From: Burkholderia sp. Bp9143
Lineage (GTDB): Bacteria > Pseudomonadota > Gammaproteobacteria > Burkholderiales > Burkholderiaceae
Assembly (NCBI RefSeq): GCF_003853645.1
Contig: NZ_QTPO01000012.1
Span: 1 to 64,000 of the forward strand
Length of the DNA: 64,000 nucleotides
Direction: 5' to 3'
A program made the position numbers and the translations under genes. Of the stretch, positions 46,020 to 56,310 are shown in pieces. How positions within the stretch are numbered: the first letter of the stretch is position 1; each line of letters opens with the position of its first letter. Below the pieces are notes generated by a model that saw nothing but the letters and a program-made list of their open reading frames with translations, was not told the origin of the DNA and made no database searches.

Positions 46020-46580
46020 ATGAGTGTCGCTGATGTCAAGAAGGGCGTAGAGCAGAAGATGCAGCGCTCGATCGAAGCGTTCAAGAACGATCTGGCGAAG
46101 ATCCGCACGGGCCGTGCGCATACCGGTCTGCTCGATCACGTGCAGGTCGACTACTATGGCTCGATGGTGCCGATCTCGCAGGTTGCGAACCTGACGCTCG
46201 TCGACGCACGCACGATCGGCGTGCAGCCGTGGGAAAAGAACATGGTCGCGAAGGTCGAGAAGGCCATCCGCGAAGCCGATCTCGGCCTGAACCCGGCAAC
46301 GGCCGGCGACCTGATCCGCGTGCCGATGCCGGCGCTGACGGAAGAGCGCCGCCGCGAGCTGACGAAGGTAGTCAAGAGCGAAGGCGAAACGGCCAAGGTC
46401 GCGATCCGCAACCTGCGCCGCGACGCGAACGAAGCGCTCAAGAAGCTCGTGAAGGACAAGGAAATCTCGGAAGACGACGAGCGTCGTGCGAGCGACGACG
46501 TGCAGAAGCTGACCGACAAGCACGTTACCGAAGTCGACAAGCTCGTGCAGAGCAAGGAAGCCGAGATCATGACGGTCTGA
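46020..46580 (+). CDS. frr: Ribosome recycling factor
   Basis: 186 residues, standard length. Splits post-termination ribosomes with EF-G. Signatures include [17 protein letters not shown] text ([16 protein letters not shown], about 31-46), [16 protein letters not shown] and the helix [26 protein letters not shown] lies 6 bp before the ATG at 46020. Confidence 0.98.
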   Translation: MSVADVKKGVEQKMQRSIEAFKNDLAKIRTGRAHTGLLDHVQVDYYGSMVPISQVANLTLVDARTIGVQPWEKNMVAKVEKAIREADLGLNPATAGDLIRVPMPALTEERRRELTKVVKSEGETAKVAIRNLRRDANEALKKLVKDKEISEDDERRASDDVQKLTDKHVTEVDKLVQSKEAEIMTV

Positions 46581-46629
46581 CGACCGTCCTCGCGCGCCGC
46601 CTTCTTCCCGCATTACTGTCTCAACGGCC

Positions 46630-47412
46630 ATGACCTATACTAGCTCAACTGTTCGCGTGCCTGACGTCGGCGCCGTGCCGCGTCATATCGCGATCATCAT
46701 GGACGGCAACGGCCGTTGGGCGACCGAACGCCGCTTGCCGCGCGTCGCGGGGCACACCCGCGGCGTGGACGCCGTGCGGGCGGTGGTCGAAGGCTGCGCA
46801 CGCGCCGGCGTCGAATATCTGACGCTGTTCGCGTTCAGTTCGGAAAACTGGCGCCGCCCGAACGACGAAGTGTCGTTCCTGATGCGACTGTTCATCACCG
46901 CGCTCGAGCGTGAGATCGGCAAGCTGCATGCGAACGGGATCCGCCTGCGGGTGGTGGGCGATCTCGAGCGCTTCGAGCCGCGCATCCGCGAACTGATCCG
47001 CCGCGCCGAAACCAAGACGGCGCGCAACACCCGCCTGACCCTGACGATCGCCGCGAACTACGGCGGCCGCTGGGACATCCTGCAGGCGACGAAGAAGCTC
47101 GTCGAGCAGGCCGTGCGCGAGGGCCGCGAGGTCGACGTGACCGAAGACGCGTTCGCGCCGCACCTGGCGATGGCCTATGCGCCGGAGCCCGATCTCTTCA
47201 TCCGTACCGGTGGCGAGCAGCGCGTCAGCAACTTCCTGCTGTGGCAGCTCGCGTACGCCGAATTCTATTTCACCGACAAATACTGGCCGGACTTCGACGG
47301 CGCGGCGCTGGCCGACGCGATCGCGTCGTATACCGAGCGCGAGCGCCGTTTCGGTCGCACCAGCGCGCAGCTCGAACCGCACTCGCAGAACGCCGATTCC
47401 CTTTCATGCTGA
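46630..47412 (+). CDS. uppS: Undecaprenyl diphosphate synthase
   Basis: 260 residues. Cis-prenyltransferase making the C55 lipid carrier for peptidoglycan. [12 protein letters not shown] (20-31) with catalytic Asp25 in the phosphate loop, [12 protein letters not shown] (about 74-85), and the C-terminal [20 protein letters not shown] (about 196-215). The extra 16 N-terminal residues are poorly conserved. The cdsA start lies inside its last codons. Confidence 0.97.
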   Translation: MTYTSSTVRVPDVGAVPRHIAIIMDGNGRWATERRLPRVAGHTRGVDAVRAVVEGCARAGVEYLTLFAFSSENWRRPNDEVSFLMRLFITALEREIGKLHANGIRLRVVGDLERFEPRIRELIRRAETKTARNTRLTLTIAANYGGRWDILQATKKLVEQAVREGREVDVTEDAFAPHLAMAYAPEPDLFIRTGGEQRVSNFLLWQLAYAEFYFTDKYWPDFDGAALADAIASYTERERRFGRTSAQLEPHSQNADSLSC

Positions 47413-48227
47413 AGACCCGTGTGATCACGGCGGTCGTGATGCTGGCAGTGTTGCTGCCGGTGACGCTGTTCGCGCCGCTTGCCGCGTTCGGCGCGCTGAT
47501 CGGCGTCGTGCTCGTGTTTGCCGCGTGGGAATGGGCGCGCCTGCTGAAGCTCGGCGCGGCCGGTTCCGTGGTCTATGCGATCGTCGCGGCGCTGGCGCTC
47601 GCGGCGACCGCGCCGCTCGGCGTCGATGCCGCTTCATCCCGTCCCCTTTTTATGGCGGCCGGCGTGTTCTGGCTGCTGGTCGGTCCGTTCTCGCTGCGGC
47701 GCAAGCCGGAACTCGCGGGCGGCGTATGGCGGCCGTTCCTTCTCGCGGCCGGATTCGTGGTGTTCGCGGCCTGCTGGCACGCGGTCGTCGCGGCGCGTGC
47801 GCAGGGCGTTCCGTTCGTGCTGTCGCTGCTTCTGGTCGTATGGCTGGCCGATATCGGTGCATATTTCGCGGGCAAGGCCTTCGGAAAGCGTAAACTCGCT
47901 ATTACGATCAGTCCCGGGAAGAGCTGGGAAGGCGCGATCGGCGGCTGGCTCGCCGTGATGGTCGTCGCGGGTGTCGCGATGGCCGCGCACTGGTTCGAGC
48001 CGACCCTGTTTTCCGCATTTGCGACGCGCTACGGGATGCCCGGCGCGTGGGCCGCGCTGACACTGCTGGTTGCGTACAGCGTGATCGGCGACCTGTTCGA
48101 GTCGCTGCTCAAGCGTCAGGCGGGCGTGAAGGATTCGAGCGGCCTGCTGCCCGGTCACGGCGGCGTGCTCGACCGCGTCGACGCGCTGCTGCCGGTGCTG
48201 CCGCTCGCAATGCTGCTGCTTGGTTAA
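47406..48227 (+). CDS. cdsA: Phosphatidate cytidylyltransferase
   Basis: 273 residues, about eight membrane segments. Makes CDP-diacylglycerol for phospholipid synthesis. The CDS-family signature is the C-terminal stretch [20 protein letters not shown] followed by [16 protein letters not shown] (about 223-260). The ATG overlaps the uppS stop by 7 nt, indicating coupling. dxr follows after 15 bp. Confidence 0.97.
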   Translation: MLKTRVITAVVMLAVLLPVTLFAPLAAFGALIGVVLVFAAWEWARLLKLGAAGSVVYAIVAALALAATAPLGVDAASSRPLFMAAGVFWLLVGPFSLRRKPELAGGVWRPFLLAAGFVVFAACWHAVVAARAQGVPFVLSLLLVVWLADIGAYFAGKAFGKRKLAITISPGKSWEGAIGGWLAVMVVAGVAMAAHWFEPTLFSAFATRYGMPGAWAALTLLVAYSVIGDLFESLLKRQAGVKDSSGLLPGHGGVLDRVDALLPVLPLAMLLLG

Positions 48228-48242
48228 ACCACTATTTCTGTT

Positions 48243-49439
48243 ATGCAAAAACGTCTGACACTGCTCGGTTCCACGGGCTCGATCGGAGACAGCACGCTCG
48301 ACGTGGTCGCCCGCCATCCCGAGCGTTTCTCGGTCTACGCGTTGACCGCGCACCGCAACGGCGACAAGCTCGTCGAGCAGTGCCTGCGCTTCGCACCCGA
48401 AGTCGCGGTGGTCGGCGATGCGGACACGGCGGCGCACGTCGAGGCGAAACTGCGCGCGGCGGGCAGCAAGACCACGGTACTGTACGGGCCGCAGGCGCTC
48501 GTCGACGTGTCGAAGAGCGACGGCTGCGATACGGTCGTCGCGGCGATCGTCGGCGCGGCCGGCCTCGCGCCGAGCCTCGCGGCCGCGCGCGCCGGCAAGC
48601 GCATCCTGCTCGCGAACAAGGAATCGCTCGTGATGTCGGGCGCGATCTTCATGGACGCCGTGCGCGACCATGGCGCGATCCTGCTGCCGGTCGACAGCGA
48701 ACACAACGCGATCTTCCAGTGCATGCCGCGCGACGAGAACGAGCACGGCGGGATCTCGAAGATCATCCTGACAGCGTCGGGCGGCCCGTTCCGCACGCGC
48801 GAGCCGGCCACGCTCGTCGACGTGACGCCGGACGAGGCGTGCAAGCACCCGAACTGGGTGATGGGGCGCAAGATTTCCGTCGATTCCGCGACGATGATGA
48901 ACAAGGGCCTCGAGGTGATCGAGGCGCACTGGATCTTCGGCTTGGCCGGCGACCGGATCGACGTGCTGATCCACCCGCAGAGCGTGATCCATTCGCTCGT
49001 GTCGTACCGCGACGGCTCGGTGCTCGCGCAGCTCGGCAACCCCGACATGCGCACGCCGATCGCGCACGCGCTGGCGTTCCCGGAGCGCGTCGACGCGGGT
49101 GTCGACCAGCTCGACCTCGCGCAGATCGCGCAGCTGTCGTTCGAGAAGCCCGACTACACGCGCTTCCCGTGCCTCGCGCTCGCGCTGAAGGCGCTTGAAG
49201 AGGGCGGTATCGCGAGCGCCGCGTTGAACGCGGCGAACGAAATCGCGGTCGAAGCGTTTCTCGAGCGCCGGATCGGCTTCATGGCGATCGCGGCAACGGT
49301 CGATGCGGTGCTCAACGCACTGCCGAACCGCAACCCGAACGGGCTCGACGACGTCCTGGCGGCGGATGCCGAGGCACGCCGCCTCGCCGCCGAGATCATT
49401 GCGAAAGCGCCTGCGCCACGCGTGGAGCGCACTGTCTGA
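48243..49439 (+). CDS. dxr: 1-deoxy-D-xylulose 5-phosphate reductoisomerase
   Basis: 398 residues. First committed step of the MEP isoprenoid pathway. The NADPH site [16 protein letters not shown] is at about 6-21, the substrate loops are [12 protein letters not shown] (about 122-133) and [12 protein letters not shown] (about 146-157), and the flexible loop SGGPFR. ATG at 48243. It supplies the isoprenoid precursor used by UppS two genes upstream. Confidence 0.98.
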   Translation: MQKRLTLLGSTGSIGDSTLDVVARHPERFSVYALTAHRNGDKLVEQCLRFAPEVAVVGDADTAAHVEAKLRAAGSKTTVLYGPQALVDVSKSDGCDTVVAAIVGAAGLAPSLAAARAGKRILLANKESLVMSGAIFMDAVRDHGAILLPVDSEHNAIFQCMPRDENEHGGISKIILTASGGPFRTREPATLVDVTPDEACKHPNWVMGRKISVDSATMMNKGLEVIEAHWIFGLAGDRIDVLIHPQSVIHSLVSYRDGSVLAQLGNPDMRTPIAHALAFPERVDAGVDQLDLAQIAQLSFEKPDYTRFPCLALALKALEEGGIASAALNAANEIAVEAFLERRIGFMAIAATVDAVLNALPNRNPNGLDDVLAADAEARRLAAEIIAKAPAPRVERTV

Positions 49440-49450
49440 ATGAGGTGCTC

Positions 49451-50824
49451 ATGAACGTGCTGGTCGAACTGATCGCGTTTGCGGTGGCGATCGGGGTGCT
49501 GGTCGTCGTGCATGAGTACGGACATTATCGCGTCGCGCGCTGGTGCGGCGTGAAGGTGCTGCGTTTCTCGATCGGCTTCGGCCAGCCCGTCGCCCGCTGG
49601 GTCAGCCGCAGGACCGGCACCGAGTGGACGCTCTCCGCACTGCCGCTCGGCGGCTACGTGAAGATGCTCGACGAACGCGAGCCGGGGCCGGGCGTCAAGC
49701 CCGAGGAACTCGACCAGGCGTTCAACCGGCAATCGGTGTTCAAGCGCATCGCGATTGTCGCGGCCGGCCCGATCGCGAACTTCCTGTTGGCAATCGTCCT
49801 GTTTTCCGCTGTATTCGCAACCGGCGTGACCGAGCAGGCCGCGGTGCTCGCGCCGCCGGCCGCCGGCACGGTGGCGGCTCGCGCGGGCTTCGACGGCAGC
49901 GAGACGATCGTCTCGATCCGCAATGCGCAAGGCGGCGACGCCGTGCCGGTGCGCTCGTGGTCGGACCTGCGCTGGAAGCTGCTGTCCGCCGCGTTCGATC
50001 ATCGCGAGGTCGTGCTCGGCGCGCGCGACGGCGGCGCGTCGACGTTCGACTTCCGCATCGACCTGCGTAATGTTCCCGAAAGCGCGCTCGACGACGATTT
50101 CATGATGCACCTGGGCTTCGAGACCGGCGGCGGCACGCTGTCGGTGGCGTCGGTGCAGCCCGGCAGCGCGGCCGAGCAGGCAGGCCTGAAGGCCGGCGAC
50201 AAGCTGCTCGCGCTCGACGGCAAGCCCATCGGCGGCGCATCGCGCTTCATCGACGCGGTGAAGCACCATGCGGGCCAGGCGGTCGAGCTGCAGGTCGACC
50301 GCGGCGGCGCCACCCGGATGGTATCGATCGTGCCGCAGGCGCAGCGCGACGATGAAACGGGGCAGCAGGTCGGTCGCATCGGCGCGGCGCTGTCGATGCA
50401 CACGCCGTCGGTCGACGTGCGCTACGGGCCGATCGAGAGCCTGCAACTCGGCGCGCACCGCACGTGGGACATTGCCGTTTATTCGCTGAGGATGTTCGGG
50501 CGGATGATCACGGGCGATGCGTCGCTGAAGAATCTGTCCGGCCCCGTGACGATTGCCGACTACGCGGGCAAGAGCGCGCGGCTCGGTCCGTCGGCCTTCC
50601 TGTCGTTCCTCGCCCTTGTCAGCATTAGCCTCGGGGTGCTGAACTTGCTGCCGATTCCCGTTTTGGACGGGGGGCATCTGTTATATTATCTGGTTGAAGC
50701 CGCGACCGGGAAGGCCGTATCGGAGCGCTGGCAGCTGATTCTGCAAAGAGCCGGGTTGATCTGCATCGTCGCGTTGTCGGCGATTGCGCTGTTCAACGAC
50801 CTGGCTCGGTTAATCCATTTCTGA
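49451..50824 (+). CDS. rseP: Site-2 zinc protease RseP
   Basis: 457 residues. Intramembrane metalloprotease that in E. coli cleaves the anti-sigma factor RseA to free sigma-E. The zinc motif HEYGH is at 21-25 in the first membrane segment. The PDZ region spans about 115-320 with a clear second domain (VQPGSAAEQAGLKAGDKLLALDG). The second zinc-ligand motif NLLPIPVLDGGHLLYYL lies near residue 402. The ATG at 49451 is preferred over an in-frame GTG at 49445. bamA follows after a strong hairpin. Confidence 0.96.
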   Translation: MNVLVELIAFAVAIGVLVVVHEYGHYRVARWCGVKVLRFSIGFGQPVARWVSRRTGTEWTLSALPLGGYVKMLDEREPGPGVKPEELDQAFNRQSVFKRIAIVAAGPIANFLLAIVLFSAVFATGVTEQAAVLAPPAAGTVAARAGFDGSETIVSIRNAQGGDAVPVRSWSDLRWKLLSAAFDHREVVLGARDGGASTFDFRIDLRNVPESALDDDFMMHLGFETGGGTLSVASVQPGSAAEQAGLKAGDKLLALDGKPIGGASRFIDAVKHHAGQAVELQVDRGGATRMVSIVPQAQRDDETGQQVGRIGAALSMHTPSVDVRYGPIESLQLGAHRTWDIAVYSLRMFGRMITGDASLKNLSGPVTIADYAGKSARLGPSAFLSFLALVSISLGVLNLLPIPVLDGGHLLYYLVEAATGKAVSERWQLILQRAGLICIVALSAIALFNDLARLIHF

Positions 50825-50827
50825 AGC

Positions 50828-50859
50828 ATCAGGCGGCGGCCAGTCGGCCGCCGCCTGAT
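50828..50859 (+). other. Very strong hairpin between rseP and bamA
   Basis: ATCAGGCGGCGGCC (50828-50841), the loop AGTC, and GGCCGCCGCCTGAT (50846-50859): a perfect 14-bp stem. Only TT then G follows it, so it is at best a weak intrinsic terminator. It ends 30 bp before the bamA start. Confidence 0.7.
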
Positions 50860-50888
50860 TTGATGCAGCTAAATATTGGGGATGCACG

Positions 50889-53195
50889 TTGTTCAAACCT
50901 CATCGCTTTGTACCTAAGACAGTTGCAGCGGCCGCGCTCGCCGCGCACGGCCTCGCGGCGCATGCAGCGGCACCGTTCGTGGTGCAAGACATCAAGATCG
51001 AGGGGTTGCAGCGCGTCGAAGCGGGTTCGGTGTTCGCCTACCTGCCGATCAAGCAGGGCGATACCTTCACCGACGACAAGGCATCCGAAGCAATCCGCGC
51101 GCTGTACGCGACGGGCTTCTTCAACGATGTGCGCATCGCCACCCAGGGCAACGTCGTGATCGTGCAGGTGCAGGAGCGTCCGGCCATCGCGTCGATCGAC
51201 TTCACCGGCACGAAGGAATTCGACAAGGACAACCTGACGAAGGCGCTGCGCGCGGTCGGTCTGGCCGACGGCCGCTACTACGACAAGGCGCTCGTCGACA
51301 AGGCGGAGCAGGAGCTCAAGCGTCAGTACCTGACGCGCGGCTTCTACGCGGCCGAGGTCAAGACGACGATCACGCCGGTTGACGCGAATCGCGTGTCGAT
51401 CCTGTTCGCTGTCGCCGAAGGTCCGAGCGCGAAGATCCGCCAGATCAACTTTATCGGCAACAAGGCGTTCAGCACCAGCACGCTGCGCGACGAAATGCAG
51501 TTGTCGACGCCGAACTGGTTCTCCTGGTACACGAAAAACGACCTGTACTCGAAGGAAAAGCTGACGGGCGACCTCGAGGCCGTGCGCTCGTACTACCTGA
51601 ACCGCGGCTACCTCGAGTTCAACATCGAATCGACCCAGGTGTCGATCTCGCCCGACAAGAAGGACATGTACCTGACGGTCACGCTGCACGAAGGCGAGCC
51701 GTACACGGTGTCGGGCATCAAGCTGTCGGGCAACCTGCTCGATCGCGAAGCCGAACTGAACAAGCTGATCAAGATCAAGCCGGGCGATCGCTTCTCGGCC
51801 GAAAAGCTGCAGCAGACGACGAAGTCGATCGTCGACAAGCTCGGCGAATACGGCTACGCATTCGCGGCCGTCAACGCGCAGCCGGACATCGACCAGGCGA
51901 ACCACAAGGTGAACCTGAACCTCGTCGTCGATCCGAGCCGCCGCGTGTACGTGCGCCGCATCAACGTGGTCGGCAACACGCGGACGCGCGACGAGGTCGT
52001 GCGCCGCGAGATGCGACAGCTCGAAAGCTCGTGGTTCGATTCGAACCGCCTCGCGCTGTCGAAGGACCGCGTGAACCGCCTCGGCTACTTCACCAACGTC
52101 GACGTGACGACGGTGCCGGTCGAAGGCACGAACGACCAGGTCGACGTGAACGTGAAGGTCGACGAAAAGCCGACCGGCGCGATCACGCTGGGCGCGGGCT
52201 TCTCGTCGACGGACAAGGTGGTGCTGTCGGCCGGCGTGTCGCAGGACAACGTGTTCGGCTCGGGCACGAGCCTGTCGGTGAACGTCAACACCGCAAAGAG
52301 CTACCGCACGTTGACCGTCACCCAGGTCGACCCGTACTTCACGGTCGACGGTATCAAGCGGATCACGGACGTCTACTACCGCACGTACCAGCCGCTCTAC
52401 TATTCGACGAGCTCGAGCTTCCGGATCATCAGCGCCGGCGGCAACCTGAAATTCGGCATTCCGTTCTCGGAAGTCGACACCGTCTACTTCGGCGCGGGCT
52501 TCGAGCAGAACCGTCTCGACGTCGACTCAAACACGCCGCAGAGCTACCAGGATTACGTGAACGAGTTCGGCCGCGTGTCGAACACGGTGCCGTTGACCGT
52601 CGCCTGGTCGCGCGACGCGCGTGACAGCGCGCTGATCCCGAGTCGCGGCTACTTCACGCAGGCGAACGTCGAATACGGCGTGCCGGTGGGCAAGATCCAG
52701 TACTACAAGGCCGACCTGCAGGCGCAGTACTACTATTCGTTCTCGCGCGGCTTCATCCTGGGCCTGAACCTGCAAGGTGGCTACGGTAATGGCATCGGCA
52801 ACCCGTATCCGATCTTCAAGAACTACTACGCGGGTGGTATCGGCTCCGTGCGTGGCTACGAGCCGAGCTCGCTGGGCCCGCGCGACACGAAGACGAACGA
52901 CCCGATCGGCGGTTCGAAGATGGTGGTCGGCAACATCGAGCTGACGTTCCCGCTGCCGGGCACCGGCTACGACCGCACGCTGCGCGTGTTCACGTTCCTC
53001 GACGGCGGTAACGTGTGGGGCAACGCGCCGGGCGGCACGAGTACCGGCGCGAACGGCCTGCGTTACGGCTACGGCGTGGGTCTCGCGTGGATCTCGCCGA
53101 TCGGCCCGCTGAAGCTGAGCCTCGGCTTCCCGCTGCAGAAGCACGAAGGCGACCAGTACCAGAAATTCCAGTTCCAGATCGGGACGGCGTTCTGA
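50889..53195 (+). CDS. bamA: Outer membrane protein assembly factor BamA
   Basis: 768 residues. A signal peptide (about 1-25, ending AAHGLAAHAAA) is followed by five POTRA domains (about 28-430; the first reads VVQDIKIEGLQRVEAGSVF) and the Omp85 barrel (about 430-768), with the lid-loop motif VRGYEPSSLGPRD and a C-terminal Phe ending FQFQIGTAF. Inserts beta-barrel proteins in the outer membrane. It uses a TTG start with GGGGA about 7 bp upstream; no in-frame ATG precedes the signal peptide. Confidence 0.97.
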   Translation: MFKPHRFVPKTVAAAALAAHGLAAHAAAPFVVQDIKIEGLQRVEAGSVFAYLPIKQGDTFTDDKASEAIRALYATGFFNDVRIATQGNVVIVQVQERPAIASIDFTGTKEFDKDNLTKALRAVGLADGRYYDKALVDKAEQELKRQYLTRGFYAAEVKTTITPVDANRVSILFAVAEGPSAKIRQINFIGNKAFSTSTLRDEMQLSTPNWFSWYTKNDLYSKEKLTGDLEAVRSYYLNRGYLEFNIESTQVSISPDKKDMYLTVTLHEGEPYTVSGIKLSGNLLDREAELNKLIKIKPGDRFSAEKLQQTTKSIVDKLGEYGYAFAAVNAQPDIDQANHKVNLNLVVDPSRRVYVRRINVVGNTRTRDEVVRREMRQLESSWFDSNRLALSKDRVNRLGYFTNVDVTTVPVEGTNDQVDVNVKVDEKPTGAITLGAGFSSTDKVVLSAGVSQDNVFGSGTSLSVNVNTAKSYRTLTVTQVDPYFTVDGIKRITDVYYRTYQPLYYSTSSSFRIISAGGNLKFGIPFSEVDTVYFGAGFEQNRLDVDSNTPQSYQDYVNEFGRVSNTVPLTVAWSRDARDSALIPSRGYFTQANVEYGVPVGKIQYYKADLQAQYYYSFSRGFILGLNLQGGYGNGIGNPYPIFKNYYAGGIGSVRGYEPSSLGPRDTKTNDPIGGSKMVVGNIELTFPLPGTGYDRTLRVFTFLDGGNVWGNAPGGTSTGANGLRYGYGVGLAWISPIGPLKLSLGFPLQKHEGDQYQKFQFQIGTAF

Positions 53196-53229
53196 TCGAA
53201 CGCATGACAACAGCAACGAGAGGGTAATT

Positions 53230-53757
53230 TTGCTAACCGGTAAGTTTTCGAAACGAGTGATGTGTGCGCTGACCGTTGCGCTGGCCTTGGGCGCGGCGAC
53301 GGCACACGCTCAGGACGTCGCCCGCATCGCGGCGGTCAATTCGGATCGGATCCTGCGCGAGTCGGCGCCCGCCAAGGCGGCGCAGACGAAGCTCGAAGCC
53401 GAGTTCGCGAAGCGCGACAAGGATCTGCAGGACCTCGCGGCGCGCCTGAAGTCGATGTCCGACTCGCTGGACAAGAACGGTGCGTCGCTGTCGGCGGCCG
53501 ATCGCGCGCAGAAGCAGCGCGATCTCGCACAGCTCGATACCGACTTCCAGCGCAAGCAGCGCGAGTTTCGCGAAGACCTGAACCAGCGCCGCAACGAGGA
53601 ACTCGCGGCGGTGCTGGAGCGCGCGAACAAGGTCATCAAGCAGATCGCCGAGCAGCAGAATTACGACCTGATCGTGCAGGAAGCGGTGTATGTCAGCCCG
53701 CGCATCGACATCACCGACAAGGTGCTCAAGGCGCTCGCGTCCGGCTCGACGAACTGA
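53230..53757 (+). CDS. skp: Periplasmic chaperone Skp/OmpH family
   Basis: 175 residues. Signal peptide [19 protein letters not shown] with cleavage after AHA near residue 27. The rest is a mostly helical, charged coiled-coil arm (about 50-145) as in Skp, which carries unfolded outer-membrane proteins to BamA. The start is a TTG with GAGAGG about 6 bp upstream. An internal ATG (residue 11) would lose the positive end of the signal peptide. Lies 34 bp after bamA. Confidence 0.92.
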   Translation: MLTGKFSKRVMCALTVALALGAATAHAQDVARIAAVNSDRILRESAPAKAAQTKLEAEFAKRDKDLQDLAARLKSMSDSLDKNGASLSAADRAQKQRDLAQLDTDFQRKQREFREDLNQRRNEELAAVLERANKVIKQIAEQQNYDLIVQEAVYVSPRIDITDKVLKALASGSTN

Positions 53758-53773
53758 ACGGAGCAGACGACGA

Positions 53774-54853
53774 ATGGCATTGACGCTTGAGGCACTCGTA
53801 AAGCGGTTCGGCGGCGAGATCGTCGGCGACGCCCAGTGCAAGGTGGGTGGCCTCGCGCCGCTCGACCAGGCAGGCCCTCAGCAACTCGCGTTCCTCGCGA
53901 ATCCGAAGTACCTGTCGCAGGTCGAGACGACCCGCGCCGGCGCGGTACTGATCGCGCCGAAGGATCTCGAAAAGCTCGGCGCGGCCGCCAATGGTCGCAG
54001 TTTCATCGTGACGCCGAATCCGTACGCGTACTTCGCGCGCGTCGCGCAGATGTTCATCGATCTTGCCACGCCACCGCGCGCGGCTGGCGTGCATCCGAGC
54101 GCGACGATCGATCCGGCCGCGCAGGTTGCCGCGAGCGCGGTGATCGGTCCGCACGTGACGGTCGAGGCCGGCGCGGTGATCGAGGACGGCGTGCAGCTCG
54201 ACGCGAACGTGTTCGTCGGCCGCGGCACGACGATCGGCGCCGGTTCGCACCTGTACCCGAACGCATCGGTGTATCACGGCTGCAAGATCGGCCCGCGCGC
54301 GATCATCCATTCGGGTGCCGTAATCGGCTCCGACGGCTTCGGCTTCGCGCCGGATTTCGTCGGCGACGGCGATGCGCGCACCGGCAGCTGGGTCAAGATC
54401 CCGCAGGTCGGCGGCGTGTCGGTCGGCCCGGACGTCGAGATCGGCGCGAACACGACGATCGATCGCGGCGCGATGGCGGACACCGTCATCGAGGAATGCG
54501 TGAAGATCGACAACCAGGTCCAGATCGGCCACAACTGCCGGATCGGCGCGTATACGGTGATCGCCGGCAGTGCGGGCATCGCCGGCAGCACGACGATCGG
54601 CCGCCACTGCATGATCGGTGGCGCGGCGGGCATCGCCGGACACGTGACGCTCGGCGACTATGTCATCATCACCGCGAAGTCGGGCGTGTCGAAGTCGCTG
54701 CCGAAGGCCGGCATCTACACGAGCGCATTCCCGGCCGTCGACCACGGCGAATGGAACCGGAGTGCCGCGCTCGTGCGCAACCTCGACAAGTTGCGCGACC
54801 GCATCAAGGCGCTCGAAACCGCGCTGGCCGCCCAGGGCGGCACGGACGCCTGA
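53774..54853 (+). CDS. lpxD: UDP-3-O-acyl-glucosamine N-acyltransferase
   Basis: 359 residues. Third step of lipid A synthesis. An N-terminal uridine-binding domain (about 1-100) is followed by a left-handed beta-helix of hexapeptides (about 105-320) and a C-terminal helix. Active-site text is [15 protein letters not shown] (about 190-204) and [16 protein letters not shown] (His in the hexapeptide). Starts 16 bp after skp. The 130-bp gap to fabZ is the longest inside this gene cluster. Confidence 0.97.
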
Positions 54854-54983
54854 CCGTCACCATGCGAGACCACGAACCGGGCACGGCCAGCGCATCCGGC
54901 CCGGTTTGCCAGACTGGGCCGCGGGGCGGCCCGCTTCAGCCTTTGCATCACCACCGCGCAGCCTCTGCGTGAGACGAACCATC

Positions 54984-55451
54984 ATGAGCACTGAAAAAAT
55001 CAATCTCGACATCCACAAGATCCTCACGCTGCTGCCGCATCGCTACCCGATTCTGCTCGTTGATCGCGTGCTCGAACTCGAGCCGCACAAGGGGATCAAA
55101 GCGCTGAAGAACGTGTCGATCAACGAGCCGTTCTTCCAGGGGCATTTCCCGAAGCGGCCGGTGATGCCGGGCGTGCTGATCCTCGAGGCGCTCGCTCAGG
55201 CGGCCGCGCTGCTGACGTTCGCGGAAGAGCAGCCGAAGGATCCGGAAAACACGCTGTACTACTTCGTCGGCATCGATGGCGCGCGCTTCAAGCGTGTGGT
55301 CGAACCGGGCGACCAACTGATTCTGAACGTGACGTTCGAACGCTACATCCGCGGCATCTGGAAGTTCAAGGCGGTGGCGGAAGTGGACGGCAAGGTGGCG
55401 GCGGAAGCCGAACTGATGTGCACGGTCAAGACGGCCGACGCGGCGCCCTGA
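54984..55451 (+). CDS. fabZ: 3-hydroxyacyl-ACP dehydratase FabZ
   Basis: 155 residues. Hot-dog-fold enzyme of fatty acid elongation. [14 protein letters not shown] (16-29), catalytic His54 in [19 protein letters not shown] and Glu68 in the same stretch. It competes with LpxA for 3-hydroxyacyl-ACP; the two are neighbours (68 bp apart), as in most proteobacteria, which helps balance lipid A and fatty acid supply. Confidence 0.98.
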
Positions 55452-55518
55452 GCGACGCGGCACGCATGGGTAACGAAACGCGAGCAACGCGACACATCAC
55501 ATCGAGAGGCAACGGCGC

Positions 55519-56307
55519 ATGACCAGGATTCATCCTACCGCGATCGTCGAACCGGGCGCGCAGATCGACGAGTCCGTCGAGATCGGGCCGTACGCGGTCA
55601 TCGGGCCGCACGTCACGATCGGCGCGCGTACGACGATCGGCTCGCACAGCGTGATCGAAGGTTACACGACGCTTGGCGAGGACAACCGCATCGGCCATTA
55701 CGCGTCGGTCGGCGGCCGTCCGCAGGACATGAAGTACAAGGACGAGCCGACGAAGCTCGTGATCGGCAACCGCAACACGATCCGCGAATTCACGACGATC
55801 CACACCGGCACCGTGCAGGACGTCGGCGTGACGACGCTCGGCGACGACAACTGGATCATGGCCTATGTGCACATCGGTCATGACTGCCGCGTCGGCAACA
55901 ATGTGATCCTGTCGAGCAACGCGCAGATGGCCGGGCACGTCGAGATCGGCGACTGGGCGATCGTCGGCGGGATGTCGGGCGTGCACCAGTTCGTGCGCAT
56001 CGGTGCGCACTCGATGCTGGGTGGCGCCTCGGCGCTCGTGCAGGACGTGCCGCCGTTCGTGATCGCGGCCGGCAACAAGGCCGAGCCGCACGGCATCAAC
56101 GTCGAAGGCCTGCGCCGGCGCGGTTTCTCGCCCGACGCGATCTCGGCGCTGCGCAGCGCGTACCGCCTGCTGTACAAGAACGGCCTGTCGCTCGAGGAAG
56201 CGAAGGTGCAGTTGCGCGAGCTGGCGGCCTCGGGCGGCGAAGGCGACGCAGCGGTCACCGCGCTCGTCGAGTTCATCGACGCGTCCCAACGCGGCATCAT
56301 CCGCTAA
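55519..56307 (+). CDS. lpxA: UDP-N-acetylglucosamine acyltransferase
   Basis: 262 residues, standard length. First step of lipid A synthesis. A left-handed beta-helix of hexapeptides covers residues about 1-185, with the His pair in [12 protein letters not shown] (His118 and His121; the latter aligns with the catalytic His125 of E. coli). The helical C-terminal end opens with [15 protein letters not shown]. lpxB starts 3 bp after the stop. Confidence 0.98.
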   Translation: MTRIHPTAIVEPGAQIDESVEIGPYAVIGPHVTIGARTTIGSHSVIEGYTTLGEDNRIGHYASVGGRPQDMKYKDEPTKLVIGNRNTIREFTTIHTGTVQDVGVTTLGDDNWIMAYVHIGHDCRVGNNVILSSNAQMAGHVEIGDWAIVGGMSGVHQFVRIGAHSMLGGASALVQDVPPFVIAAGNKAEPHGINVEGLRRRGFSPDAISALRSAYRLLYKNGLSLEEAKVQLRELAASGGEGDAAVTALVEFIDASQRGIIR

Positions 56308-56310
56308 GCG

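Noticed and set aside
54862-54972. 36-codon open frame between lpxD and fabZ
   Set aside because: No clear ribosome-binding site, Pro/Gly/His-rich composition, and no recognisable feature. Chance opening is likely in GC-rich DNA.
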